NCBI GenBank assembly: GCA_027310665.1
Contig: DAIDAJ010000006.1
Coordinates: 1 to 53,874 of the forward strand
Source of the DNA: Sideroxydans sp.
GTDB taxonomy: Bacteria; Pseudomonadota; Gammaproteobacteria; Burkholderiales; Gallionellaceae
Direction: 5' to 3'
Length of the DNA: 53,874 nucleotides
A program made the translations under genes and the position numbers. This document shows positions 24,599 through 31,625 of this stretch, piece by piece. Each line of letters starts with the position of its first letter. Within the stretch, counting starts at the first letter, position 1. The notes beneath the pieces were generated by a model. That model was not told the DNA's origin. It ran no database searches and was given only the letters and a program-made list of their open reading frames with translations.

Positions 24599-25399
24599 AT
24601 GCGCATCACTACCCTCGGTTGCAACGCCAGTATCACCGGCGAGCTGCGCACCACCTGTTACCGGGTGGACGACGACATCCTGATCGATGCCGGTTCCGGT
24701 GCCGGCGATCTGAGCCTGGCGCAGTCCATCGCCATCGACACCGTATTCCTTACCCACTCGCACCTCGACCACTGCGCTTTCCTGCCCATGCTGGCCGATG
24801 CGGCGGGAAGTTTTCGCGATGCGCCGCTGACTGTGTATGCGCTGCCGGAAACCATCGCCATCCTCAGGGAACACATGTTCAACGGCTACTTGTGGCCCGA
24901 CTACACCATGCAACCCGTTCCGGAACGCCCCTATATCCGATTCGCACCGATACGGCCGGGCGACACGGTGGAACTGGGCGGCAGGTTCATCACCGCGCTA
25001 CCGGCACGCCATTCCGTTCCGTGCGTTGGCTATCGTGTCGATAACAGGCGGGCCAGTTGGGTGTATAGCGCCGACACCACTTACTGTCCGGATTTCTGGC
25101 AGGCGCTGAACCACATCGACAATCTGAGATACCTGCTGATCGAAAACACATTTCGCAACGACAACGCCATCGGTGCGCAACGCTCCGGTCACACCACGGC
25201 GGATATCCTGGCGCGGGGACTGCGCCTGCTGGATCACCCCGTAGAGCTGTTCATCGTGCACATGGAAGCGGGATACGAGGAAATCACCATGCGCGAAGTG
25301 CTGCAAACTGCAAATGAATTCAAACCGCAGATGCTGCGGCGCGGGCATGTTTTTGAGCTTCAGGAAATGGGAGCGCCGTTCGTTCCCTCGACAAGCTGA
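24599..25399 (+). CDS. Metallo-beta-lactamase-fold hydrolase (class II cyclic-nucleotide phosphodiesterase-like)
   Basis: 266 residues. The metal-binding motif THSHLDHCAF is near residue 54, preceded by LIDAGSGAGDLSL; later metal ligands are in ARHSVPCVGYRV and YSADTTY. The short HSHLDH and the overall layout recall CpdP-like 3',5'-cyclic-nucleotide phosphodiesterases, but a different substrate is possible. The ATG at 24599 follows AAGAAG. It is followed on the same strand by the SIR2-type and hemerythrin genes, and is divergent from the toxin-antitoxin module. Confidence 0.82.
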   Translation: MRITTLGCNASITGELRTTCYRVDDDILIDAGSGAGDLSLAQSIAIDTVFLTHSHLDHCAFLPMLADAAGSFRDAPLTVYALPETIAILREHMFNGYLWPDYTMQPVPERPYIRFAPIRPGDTVELGGRFITALPARHSVPCVGYRVDNRRASWVYSADTTYCPDFWQALNHIDNLRYLLIENTFRNDNAIGAQRSGHTTADILARGLRLLDHPVELFIVHMEAGYEEITMREVLQTANEFKPQMLRRGHVFELQEMGAPFVPSTS

Positions 25400-25489
25400 G
25401 CGTGTGCTGTTGGGGCGCACGCCCCTTACAGCCACGGCCTAGCCCTTGCGGGTGCAGGGCGAACGGGGATCAAGAGTCGGTACAAAAAG

Positions 25490-25544
25490 TGTTTTGCGCC
25501 CTACCCCGGCACCCTTGTGCGACAAGATTTTCGGCTTTGTCGCA
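25490..25544. promoter_or_regulatory. Upstream sites of the SIR2-type gene: near-match NifA site and an inverted repeat
   Basis: 25490-25505 reads TGT-N10-ACC, one base from the NifA consensus. 25518-25544 has exact inverted arms TGCGACAA and TTGTCGCA around 11 bases. Either could be a binding site at about 90-130 bases before the sigma-54 promoter. Neither is proven. Confidence 0.35.
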
Positions 25545-25597
25545 TTCCCTCCAAACTCCACCGGCCTGCAACCCGCGCCAATGCTGGGCGGCCACTC

Positions 25598-25613
25598 TGG
25601 CCCGCTTATTGCG
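25598..25613 (+). promoter_or_regulatory. Sigma-54 promoter of the SIR2-type gene
   Basis: TGGCCC-GCTTA-TTGCG, with exact GG-N10-GC. Transcription would start near 25624; the gene starts at 25652 after a GGAG. Confidence 0.72.
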
Positions 25614-25651
25614 AATGATCCCCTCATCATTCACAAGCAGGAGTCACCCCC

Positions 25652-26512
25652 ATGAGCACCTCGTTCGAAAATATCTTCGCCGGTCTCTCCGACGGCAGCA
25701 TCGTCCCCTACCTTGGCCCGGGGGCCTTGAATGGCGTGATCGATCCGGCTACGGGCAAAGCCATCCCCGCCGACAGCGACAGCCTGATCATCGCAATGAA
25801 CAACGGCCAGCCTATGGCGCCGAAGCTGATGTTCGAGTTTCCGCGCGCAGCCATGAATGTGGAACTGAAGCGCGGCCGCTCGGCGGTCAATAAATTCCTC
25901 GATGCGACTTATCGCGACACACATTGGAGCACTTCCGCATTGCATGCCTGGTTGGCACAGCAGAAGCTGCCCTACCTCATCGACGCCAACCGCGACACGC
26001 AATTGCAGAAACAATATGCCTCCACGCCACACACGCTGATCGTCGGCATCGCGCGCATGTCCGGCAAGGAATACCGCTTCCGCCTGTTCAAGCACGACGG
26101 CACGGGCTACTCCGCCATCGAGCAGGAAGCCGTCGATACCAGCCTTCCCATCCTGTTCAAGCCGCTGGGCACGCCGCTGCCGGAGTCGAACTACATCGCG
26201 TCGGATGCCGATTTCGTCGACTACATCACCGAACTGATGGGCGGCTTCGCCATCCCGTCGTTCGTCAAACGCCTGCGCCAGAACAAGCGTTACCTGCTGC
26301 TTGGCATGCGCCTGAACCGCGACACCGACCGCATGGTGTTCTCCGACGTCATCTTCGGCGCGGATAAACCCGCTGGCTGGGCGCTCATTCCGCACCCGAC
26401 CGACAAGGAGAAACGCTATCTGGGCAAGATGGGCATCGAGATCGTGAATGCCGACGTGGCTGATTTCCTGACAGCCGCACAAAGCTGGAACGGTAGCCTG
26501 GCAGCAGCATGA
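25652..26512 (+). CDS. SIR2-like family protein, probably nitrogen-fixation associated
   Basis: 286 residues. The start (FAGLSDGSIVPYLGPGALNGVIDPATGKAIPADSDSLIIAMNNGQPM) has the SIR2-like nucleotide-binding pattern (VPYLGPGAL followed by a DSDSLIIAMN-type helix), and the centre has LPYLIDANRDTQLQKQYASTPHTLIVGIAR, comparable to the SIR2-type core in which an NAD-handling Asn/Asp and a TTNYD-like segment occur. The catalytic His of deacylases is not evident, so NADase or another nucleotide-related role is as likely. I recall such genes in other nif regions. GGAG precedes the ATG, and a sigma-54 promoter lies upstream. Confidence 0.72.
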   Translation: MSTSFENIFAGLSDGSIVPYLGPGALNGVIDPATGKAIPADSDSLIIAMNNGQPMAPKLMFEFPRAAMNVELKRGRSAVNKFLDATYRDTHWSTSALHAWLAQQKLPYLIDANRDTQLQKQYASTPHTLIVGIARMSGKEYRFRLFKHDGTGYSAIEQEAVDTSLPILFKPLGTPLPESNYIASDADFVDYITELMGGFAIPSFVKRLRQNKRYLLLGMRLNRDTDRMVFSDVIFGADKPAGWALIPHPTDKEKRYLGKMGIEIVNADVADFLTAAQSWNGSLAAA

Positions 26513-26523
26513 ATAAATTCCGT

Positions 26524-26579
26524 GCAGGGTGCGCTTGCGCACCTGTCCAAATAAAGCCTGGTGCGCAAGCGCACCCTAC
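26524..26579. repeat. Inverted repeat (hairpin), GTAGGGTGCGC family
   Basis: GCAGGGTGCGCTTGCGCACC and GGTGCGCAAGCGCACCCTAC around a 16-base loop, a near copy of 729-778. It lies between the SIR2-type gene and the hemerythrin gene and could attenuate read-through. Confidence 0.75.
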
Positions 26580-26591
26580 GAGTTGTCGGTG

Positions 26592-27026
26592 ATGAGCAAA
26601 CATCAAGCGGTATGGGATCACACGCGCCATATACTGGGCATGGAAGAGATGGATTCCACGCATCGCGAATTCATCGAACAAGTCGCCGCGCTTGTCGCTG
26701 CCGGAAATGCGGAATTCCCGGCACTGTTCCAGGCGCTGGTCAATCACACCGCTGCGCATTTCAAGGCAGAAGGCGCATTGATGCGTGCCTCAAGATACCG
26801 CGGACTGCCTGAACACGAAGGGGAACACCACCGCGTGCTCGGCGAACTGCAACAACTCAACCGCAGCCTGAAACGCGGGCATCTGCGGCTGGTACGCGCT
26901 TATGTGAAGGAAGGTTTGCCGGAATGGTTCGACACGCATCTGGCGATGATGGATGGTGCGTTGGTGATGCATCTTAAAAAGGTTGGGGGTGAGTGTGAAG
27001 ATTCCACGGGTCATCCCTCACCCTAA
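26592..27026 (+). CDS. Bacteriohemerythrin-type protein
   Basis: 144 residues with di-iron hemerythrin ligands: an N-terminal WDHTRHILGMEEMDSTHREFIE segment (first His set), HTAAHFKAEGALM near residue 58 (H-X3-H-X3-E), HEGEHHRVLGEL near 75, and a final FDTHLAMMD (H...D). Such proteins bind O2 or sense it; near nif genes a role in oxygen scavenging is plausible. The last dozen residues (GGECEDSTGHPSP) come from a dispersed repeat rather than from the family. The ATG at 26592 is the first before the domain; the ribosome site is weak. Confidence 0.88.
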   Translation: MSKHQAVWDHTRHILGMEEMDSTHREFIEQVAALVAAGNAEFPALFQALVNHTAAHFKAEGALMRASRYRGLPEHEGEHHRVLGELQQLNRSLKRGHLRLVRAYVKEGLPEWFDTHLAMMDGALVMHLKKVGGECEDSTGHPSP

Positions 27027-27047
27027 CCCTCTCCCGGTGGGAGAGGG
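27027..27047. terminator. Hairpin between convergent genes
   Basis: CCCTCTCCC pairs with GGGAGAGGG around GGT, between the hemerythrin gene and the antiporter gene. No T-run follows, so termination is only likely. The block belongs to the CTCTCCC repeat family also found at 52221-52258 and after nifB. Confidence 0.4.
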
Positions 27048-27070
27048 GACTTGTTCGACGTACCCCCGGA

Positions 27071-28309
27071 TCAGTCCTCAACCAGCAGATCGAGCTTCCT
27101 TGCCAGCCACTTCGTGGTCGTGGCCTGGATCAGGATGGTCATCAGGATCGCGATGAAAGTGACGGAGGCGATGATCTGCGCGCCCGGCGCTTTCATGCCG
27201 ACCAGCATGCCGGCTAGCGCGCCGGGAATCACGCCGGTCTCGCGCGTCCAGCACATGAACAGCATTTCCTTGAAGCTCCATTTGGCACGGCGATCCGGCA
27301 AGGCACACACAAAAACGGTGACCGGACGCGCGACCAGCATGAAGATCACCACCATGCCGATGCCCGCCCACAGGTATTGGTTCATCAGCCCGAAATCGAC
27401 CTGTGTGCCGAGCAGGATGAAGATGAACATGCGCATGATCAGCGCCGTGGTCAAGATGTAGTCTTCCAGTTCATGGCTTTCTTCGGTGGAGCGTTTGAAG
27501 CCGAGAGAATCGACGTTCCCGAGCATGATGCCGAACACGAACACCGCCATGAAGCCGCTGGCATGGGCGCCATCCGCTCCCATGTAGGCGCCGATCACAG
27601 CCATCAACGTGACCACCGGGGCGAACTCCGCAAGGAAGTTGAATTTCTCGTGGGCGATCAATACCGCAGCCAGATAGCCGAGCACACCGCCGATCGCGAT
27701 ACCGAACGCCGATTGCTTGAACAGGTCAATCAGGGCATCTGCCGCCGAAAACTCTCCCGCCCCCATCGCAATACCCAGCACGGTGAAAGTGATGATGGCA
27801 CCCATCGCGTCGTTGAAAGCCGATTCGCTCATCACCGTTTGCGCCACGCGTTCCTTGATCTTGATCTGCTTGAATACCGGCACCAACGTCGCCGGATCGG
27901 TGGAGGCTATCGTCGCACCCAGCAGCAGCGCCACGATGGCCGGCAGGCCAAGCAGGTAATACGCGGCCAGTCCGGTGATGGCTGCAGAGATCAGGACGCC
28001 GACCGTGGCGATCACCACAAGCGTGATCCATACTTCCTTGAGAACCTTGAGCCGGATCGATGCGCCGCCGTCGAACAGGATGTAGCTGGAACCGAAGATC
28101 AAGATCAGCTGGTTGACGGTGGAATTCGCCTTGATGTCCACAAAGCCCAGCATGCCCGGCCCGATCAGCATGCCCACCAGCAGGAACACCACCACATCGG
28201 GAACCTTTACCAGGCGGGCCAGCAGGCCGGAGAACGTCCCGATGCCGAGGATGATGCCGAATACGAGGAGAGTGTGTTTCGCGAGTTCCAGAGCTGCTGA
28301 GGATTCCAT
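27071..28309 (-). CDS. Cation/proton antiporter (CPA1, NhaP-like), last gene of the rnf operon
   Basis: 412 residues with about twelve membrane helices. Family marks: VVVFLLVGMLIGPGMLGFV near 40, the cation site IASTDPATLVPVF near 133 (the TDP motif) and SESAFNDAMGAIITF near 160 (ND motif), and WTRETGVIPGALAGMLVG near 360. It exchanges Na+ or K+ for H+ across the inner membrane. It follows rnfH by 21 bases, so it is probably cotranscribed with the ion-coupled Rnf complex and may recycle the ion gradient that drives ferredoxin reduction. Confidence 0.88.
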   Translation of the reverse strand: MESSAALELAKHTLLVFGIILGIGTFSGLLARLVKVPDVVVFLLVGMLIGPGMLGFVDIKANSTVNQLILIFGSSYILFDGGASIRLKVLKEVWITLVVIATVGVLISAAITGLAAYYLLGLPAIVALLLGATIASTDPATLVPVFKQIKIKERVAQTVMSESAFNDAMGAIITFTVLGIAMGAGEFSAADALIDLFKQSAFGIAIGGVLGYLAAVLIAHEKFNFLAEFAPVVTLMAVIGAYMGADGAHASGFMAVFVFGIMLGNVDSLGFKRSTEESHELEDYILTTALIMRMFIFILLGTQVDFGLMNQYLWAGIGMVVIFMLVARPVTVFVCALPDRRAKWSFKEMLFMCWTRETGVIPGALAGMLVGMKAPGAQIIASVTFIAILMTILIQATTTKWLARKLDLLVED

Positions 28310-28330
28310 CTCGTTCCTTGATAAGTCGCA

Positions 28331-28612
28331 TTAGTCTTCGTCGTCCTCCCCAGCGATAGCGCGGCGGGGAACGGTAGCCGGATCGGCCGTAATGGCGCGG
28401 TAGATCTCGACCCGGTCGCCGGGTTTGAGTACTGCGTCCATCTCGGCCATTTTACCGAAGATACCGACCGCGCACGCGCTCAAATCGACGTCCGGGAATT
28501 TCTTCAGGATGCCGGATTGTTCTATGGCACCCTGCACTGTCGTTTCGTCAGGCACCTCGATGCGCAGCCAGAGTTGCTGTGCGGGTTCGGAATAAGCGAC
28601 GCCGATTTGCAT
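28331..28612 (-). CDS. rnfH: RnfH-family protein
   Basis: 93 residues, ubiquitin-like RnfH/YfjF fold: MQIGVAYSEPAQQLWLRIEVPDETTVQGAIEQSG, then AVGIFGKMAEMDAVLKPGDRVEIYRAITADP. RnfH proteins accompany rnf genes in nitrogen fixers; the exact role is unknown. AGGAGG seven bases before the ATG at 28612 fixes the start; the longer open frame upstream is a dispersed repeat. It is separated from rnfE by 211 bases holding two repeats. Confidence 0.9.
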   Translation of the reverse strand: MQIGVAYSEPAQQLWLRIEVPDETTVQGAIEQSGILKKFPDVDLSACAVGIFGKMAEMDAVLKPGDRVEIYRAITADPATVPRRAIAGEDDED

Positions 28613-28631
28613 GTTGTTCCTCCTGATTCTT

Positions 28632-28806
28632 CCGTTCGCCCTGAGCCTGATATAACTACTAGCCATTCGACTAGGCTGCATAGCCGCCAAGTCGCTGGTT
28701 ATGTCGAAGGGCAAGCAATCAAACGAACCTCTTGTTAATCATCCTCCATTCATGGTTCGACAAGGCCTTTAGTCCTGAGCACAGTCGAAGGGTCACCACG
28801 AACGGA
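28632..28806. repeat. Two dispersed repeats between rnfE and rnfH
   Basis: 28632-28710 is a family A copy (CCGTTCGCCCTGAGCCTGAT ... GTTATGTCGAAGG). 28745-28806 is a TTCATGGTTCGACAAGGCC ... CGAAGGGTCACCACGAACGG block like the one at the end of modB. Confidence 0.7.
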
Positions 28807-28823
28807 GGAATTTCAGCTTGCAA

Positions 28824-29504
28824 CTAACCCGCTGTCGCTTCGGTAGCAACGACCACTTCAGCACGTGCGGCCCGGCGACTTTCCAGAACGCGCCTCCCCG
28901 CCAGCAGGAACCCCAGCACCATGAAACCGCCGGGCGGCAGGATCATCAGCAAGTAGCCCTTGTAATCCGGTATCACGGTCGTTTCTAGAAAGGCGAAGGC
29001 CGGCCCCAGCAGCAGATGTGCGTTGGCGAACAAGGTGCCCGCGCCCAACACCTCGCGTATGCCGCCGATCAGCGTCAGCGCAAAGGTGAAGCCCAGGCCC
29101 ATCATCAAGCCATCCATCGCCGCTTCCCCGACACCCACTTTGGCGGCGAACGCTTCGGCTCGACCGAGCACGGCGCAATTCGCCACGATCAGCGCGATGT
29201 ACAGGCCGAGTACTTTGTACAGGTCATGAGCCCATGCATTCAGGCTGACATCCACCAATGTGACCAGGGTGGCGATCAGCACGATGTATACAGGGATGCG
29301 CACATCGGGGCTGATCAAGTCGCGTACCGCCGAAATGATCGCGTTCGACGCCAGCAGCACCGCCGTGGTCGCCAGTCCCATGCCGAGACCGTTGGTGGCA
29401 CTGCTGGTCACAGCCATGGTCGGGCACATGCCGAGTATCTGCGCAAAAACGATGTTGTTGTCCCATAATCCATCCCGCGCGATACGTCCGTAATTTCCGC
29501 TCAT
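28824..29504 (-). CDS. rnfE: Electron transport complex subunit RnfE
   Basis: 226 residues with six membrane helices. Pattern of the RnfE/NqrD family: RDGLWDNNIVFAQILGMCPTMAVTSSATNGLGMGLATTAVL, then LYKVLGLYIALIVANCAVLGRAEAFA, with paired cysteines (CPTMA, NCAVLG) that in the homologues help ligate an intramembrane FeS centre with RnfA. It forms part of the ion-pumping membrane core. GGAGG precedes the ATG by about ten bases. Confidence 0.95.
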   Translation of the reverse strand: MSGNYGRIARDGLWDNNIVFAQILGMCPTMAVTSSATNGLGMGLATTAVLLASNAIISAVRDLISPDVRIPVYIVLIATLVTLVDVSLNAWAHDLYKVLGLYIALIVANCAVLGRAEAFAAKVGVGEAAMDGLMMGLGFTFALTLIGGIREVLGAGTLFANAHLLLGPAFAFLETTVIPDYKGYLLMILPPGGFMVLGFLLAGRRVLESRRAARAEVVVATEATAG

Positions 29505-29523
29505 TTAAAATACCCTCCAAACC

Positions 29524-29709
29524 CGTCATTCCGGCGCTGCGTGTGTTGTTGGGGCTTCAGCTCCCTACAACCACGGCGTACCCCTTGCGGGTGCAGGCCG
29601 GAATCCAGACAATCAGATAATTTCTCGCGCTGTGAGACCAAATTGTAGTGTTGTCCGCTTCGCGGGCTGCTTGTTTTTGCTGGATTCCGGCCTGCGCCGG
29701 AATGACGGC
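29524..29709. repeat. Composite nested repeat between rnfG and rnfE
   Basis: The outer part is the CGTCATTCCGGC ... GCCGGAATCCAG / CTGGATTCCGGCCTGCGCCG stem of the MITE-like family. Its left arm is interrupted at about 29535-29597 by GTGTGTTGTTGGGGCTTCAG ... CTTGCGGGTGCAG, a block seen alone at about 25386-25458. One repeat has therefore landed in another. Confidence 0.68.
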
Positions 29710-29718
29710 CCTTCGATG

Positions 29719-30348
29719 TCATGGTTTTCCTCCTTGTGCCACAGATTCGTCGAGCAATACCGCCCGATTCTGTTCAAAGAATTCCAGTCCCTGCTTCACC
29801 GCCTTGACCACACCGCGCGGCGTGATTGTTGCCCCCGCGAACTGGTCGAACACGCCGCCGTCTTTCTTCACTGCCCATTTTTCTGCCACGGGTTCGCCCA
29901 GCCATTTGCCTTCGAACGAATGTATCCAGTCGCTCTTGGCGGGATCGATCTTGTCGCCCAGGCCCGGTGTCTCCGCGTGCTTGATGACACGCACGCCGAG
30001 TATCCTGCCCTCGCGCGACACCCCCATCACGCACACCAGTGCTCCTGCATAACCGTGTCCGACCATGCGATACACCACGGCTTCGACCCTGCCTTCATGG
30101 CGTGCGCGGTACACCAGCACGTCTCCGTCCTTGCCGGGCAGCGTGACGGTATCATTGAGCAGGTCGTTATCGTAAGTACCCGGCAATACCTGCGTCAGCG
30201 ACTGCTTGAGGTCCGCCGCTTCCGCCGCCTTGATGTCGGCTTCGGTGACATGCGACGCCAAGGCCAACGCTGCACTGGTCAATAACGCCACCGCGCCCAG
30301 CAACAGGCCCTGATAAAACAGCTTGCCGCGTAATTGTTCGAGGCTCAT
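29719..30348 (-). CDS. rnfG: Electron transport complex subunit RnfG
   Basis: 209 residues. One membrane anchor (residues about 11-31), then a periplasmic FMN-binding domain. The covalent-FMN motif is at FDQFAGATITPRGVV near residue 165, where the Thr of GAT carries FMN in homologues. The AETPGLGDKI segment near 125 is also conserved. It relays electrons within the Rnf complex between RnfD/RnfA-E and RnfB/C. It starts one base after rnfD ends. Confidence 0.95.
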   Translation of the reverse strand: MSLEQLRGKLFYQGLLLGAVALLTSAALALASHVTEADIKAAEAADLKQSLTQVLPGTYDNDLLNDTVTLPGKDGDVLVYRARHEGRVEAVVYRMVGHGYAGALVCVMGVSREGRILGVRVIKHAETPGLGDKIDPAKSDWIHSFEGKWLGEPVAEKWAVKKDGGVFDQFAGATITPRGVVKAVKQGLEFFEQNRAVLLDESVAQGGKP

Positions 30349-30349
30349 C

Positions 30350-31417
30350 TCATGATCCTTTGTTCGCGGTCAACGACACGCCCTTGCGGTCGCGGCCATA
30401 GATGCGCGGGTTGACGTAGTAATCGATCAGCGGTGTCGCCGCGTTCATCAGCATCACTGCGAATGCGACGCCTTCCGGATACCCGCCCCAGGTGCGGATG
30501 ATCCAGGTCAGCAGGCCGCATCCCAGCCCGAAGATGAATTGCCCGGTCGCGGTGTTGGGCGAAGTCACCGGGTCGGTGACGATGAAGAACGCACCCAGCA
30601 TCAGGCCGCCCGAGAGCAAGTGGTACATCGGCCCGGCGTAATGATTGGGATTGACCATGTTGAAGAGCAGAGCGGGCACGGCCACGCCGAGCAGCATCGC
30701 AACAGGCGCATGCCAGGTGATGATGCGGCGCGCGATGAGGAACAAGCCGCCGAGCAGTATCAACAATGCCGCGGTCTCGCCCAGGCTACCGGCGCGGCTG
30801 CCCCACAGCGCATCGAGCGGCGCGTAGTAACCGGCCAGGGCCTGATCCAGACCGGCGCCACGCGTGAACTCGGTCTTCACATGACCCAGCAGCGACGCGC
30901 TGGCCATGCCGTCCAGCGGCTGGTGCATAAAGGTGATGTGCAAACTTTCCAGCCAATCGGGTGCATGTGCCGAACTCAATGGCGCGGGCGCAACCCAGAT
31001 GGTCATCTCCAGCGGGAACGAGATCAGCAGCATCACTCGCGCTGCCATCGCTGGATTGAATGGATTCTGCCCCAACCCGCCGAACACCTGCTTGCTGATC
31101 ACGACAGCGAAGAGACTGCCGAGCGCGGCGATCCACCAGGGCGCGAACGGCGGCAGCGATATCGCCAGCAGCCATGCCGTCAATATTCCGGAGCCATCCA
31201 TCAGCACCGGGCGCACCGCGCGTCCCTGCAAACTGACTGCAAAGCCTTCGCCGACGATGGCAGCAGCAAGAGACACTGCCCACAGGTTGATCGCCGGCCA
31301 GCCGTATAGCCAGAAGCCGAACAGCGTGGCCGGCGTCAGCGCGAGCAGCACCGTGCCCATCACTTTGCCAATGCTGACGGGTGCGTGCGCGTGCGGGGAA
31401 TGGGCGATCTTGTTCAT
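30350..31417 (-). CDS. rnfD: Electron transport complex subunit RnfD
   Basis: 355 residues with about nine membrane helices. Family marks: RPVLMDGSGILTAWLLAISLPP near 70, FGGLGQNPFNPAMAARVMLLISFP near 112, DPVTSPNTATGQFIFGLGCGLLTWIIRTWGGYPEGVAFAVMLMNA near 290. The flavinylation loop after helix three reads DGMASASLL at 169-177; Ser175 stands where homologues have Thr, so covalent FMN attachment may be altered. Core ion-translocating subunit of the Rnf complex. Confidence 0.94.
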   Translation of the reverse strand: MNKIAHSPHAHAPVSIGKVMGTVLLALTPATLFGFWLYGWPAINLWAVSLAAAIVGEGFAVSLQGRAVRPVLMDGSGILTAWLLAISLPPFAPWWIAALGSLFAVVISKQVFGGLGQNPFNPAMAARVMLLISFPLEMTIWVAPAPLSSAHAPDWLESLHITFMHQPLDGMASASLLGHVKTEFTRGAGLDQALAGYYAPLDALWGSRAGSLGETAALLILLGGLFLIARRIITWHAPVAMLLGVAVPALLFNMVNPNHYAGPMYHLLSGGLMLGAFFIVTDPVTSPNTATGQFIFGLGCGLLTWIIRTWGGYPEGVAFAVMLMNAATPLIDYYVNPRIYGRDRKGVSLTANKGS

Positions 31418-31447
31418 ATCAAATCTCCCGCCCGACCAATATACATG

Positions 31448-31592
31448 CCGTTCGGGCTGAGCCTGTCGAAGCCCTTTCCGAACCTGCCGCTGTGACCGCC
31501 AGAATGCCCTTCGACATAACCAACGACTTGGCTGGCGTTTTTTGACAGTCTAGTCGGATGGCTAGTAGTTCCATCAAGCTCAGGGCGAACGG
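31448..31592. repeat. Dispersed palindromic repeat, family A, between rnfC and rnfD
   Basis: CCGTTCGGGCTGAGCCTGTC ... CTTCGACATAACCAACGACT ... GGCTAGTAGTTCCATCAAGC ... GGGCGAACGG, a full-length copy of the family at 14450-14562. Confidence 0.75.
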
Positions 31593-31625
31593 AGTTGGTG
31601 AAATATTCGATATTGGTATTCCGAC

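Noticed and set aside
25518-25544. TGCGACAA/TTGTCGCA inverted repeat as a NifA site
   Set aside because: It does not contain TGT-N10-ACA; kept only as an unassigned inverted repeat.
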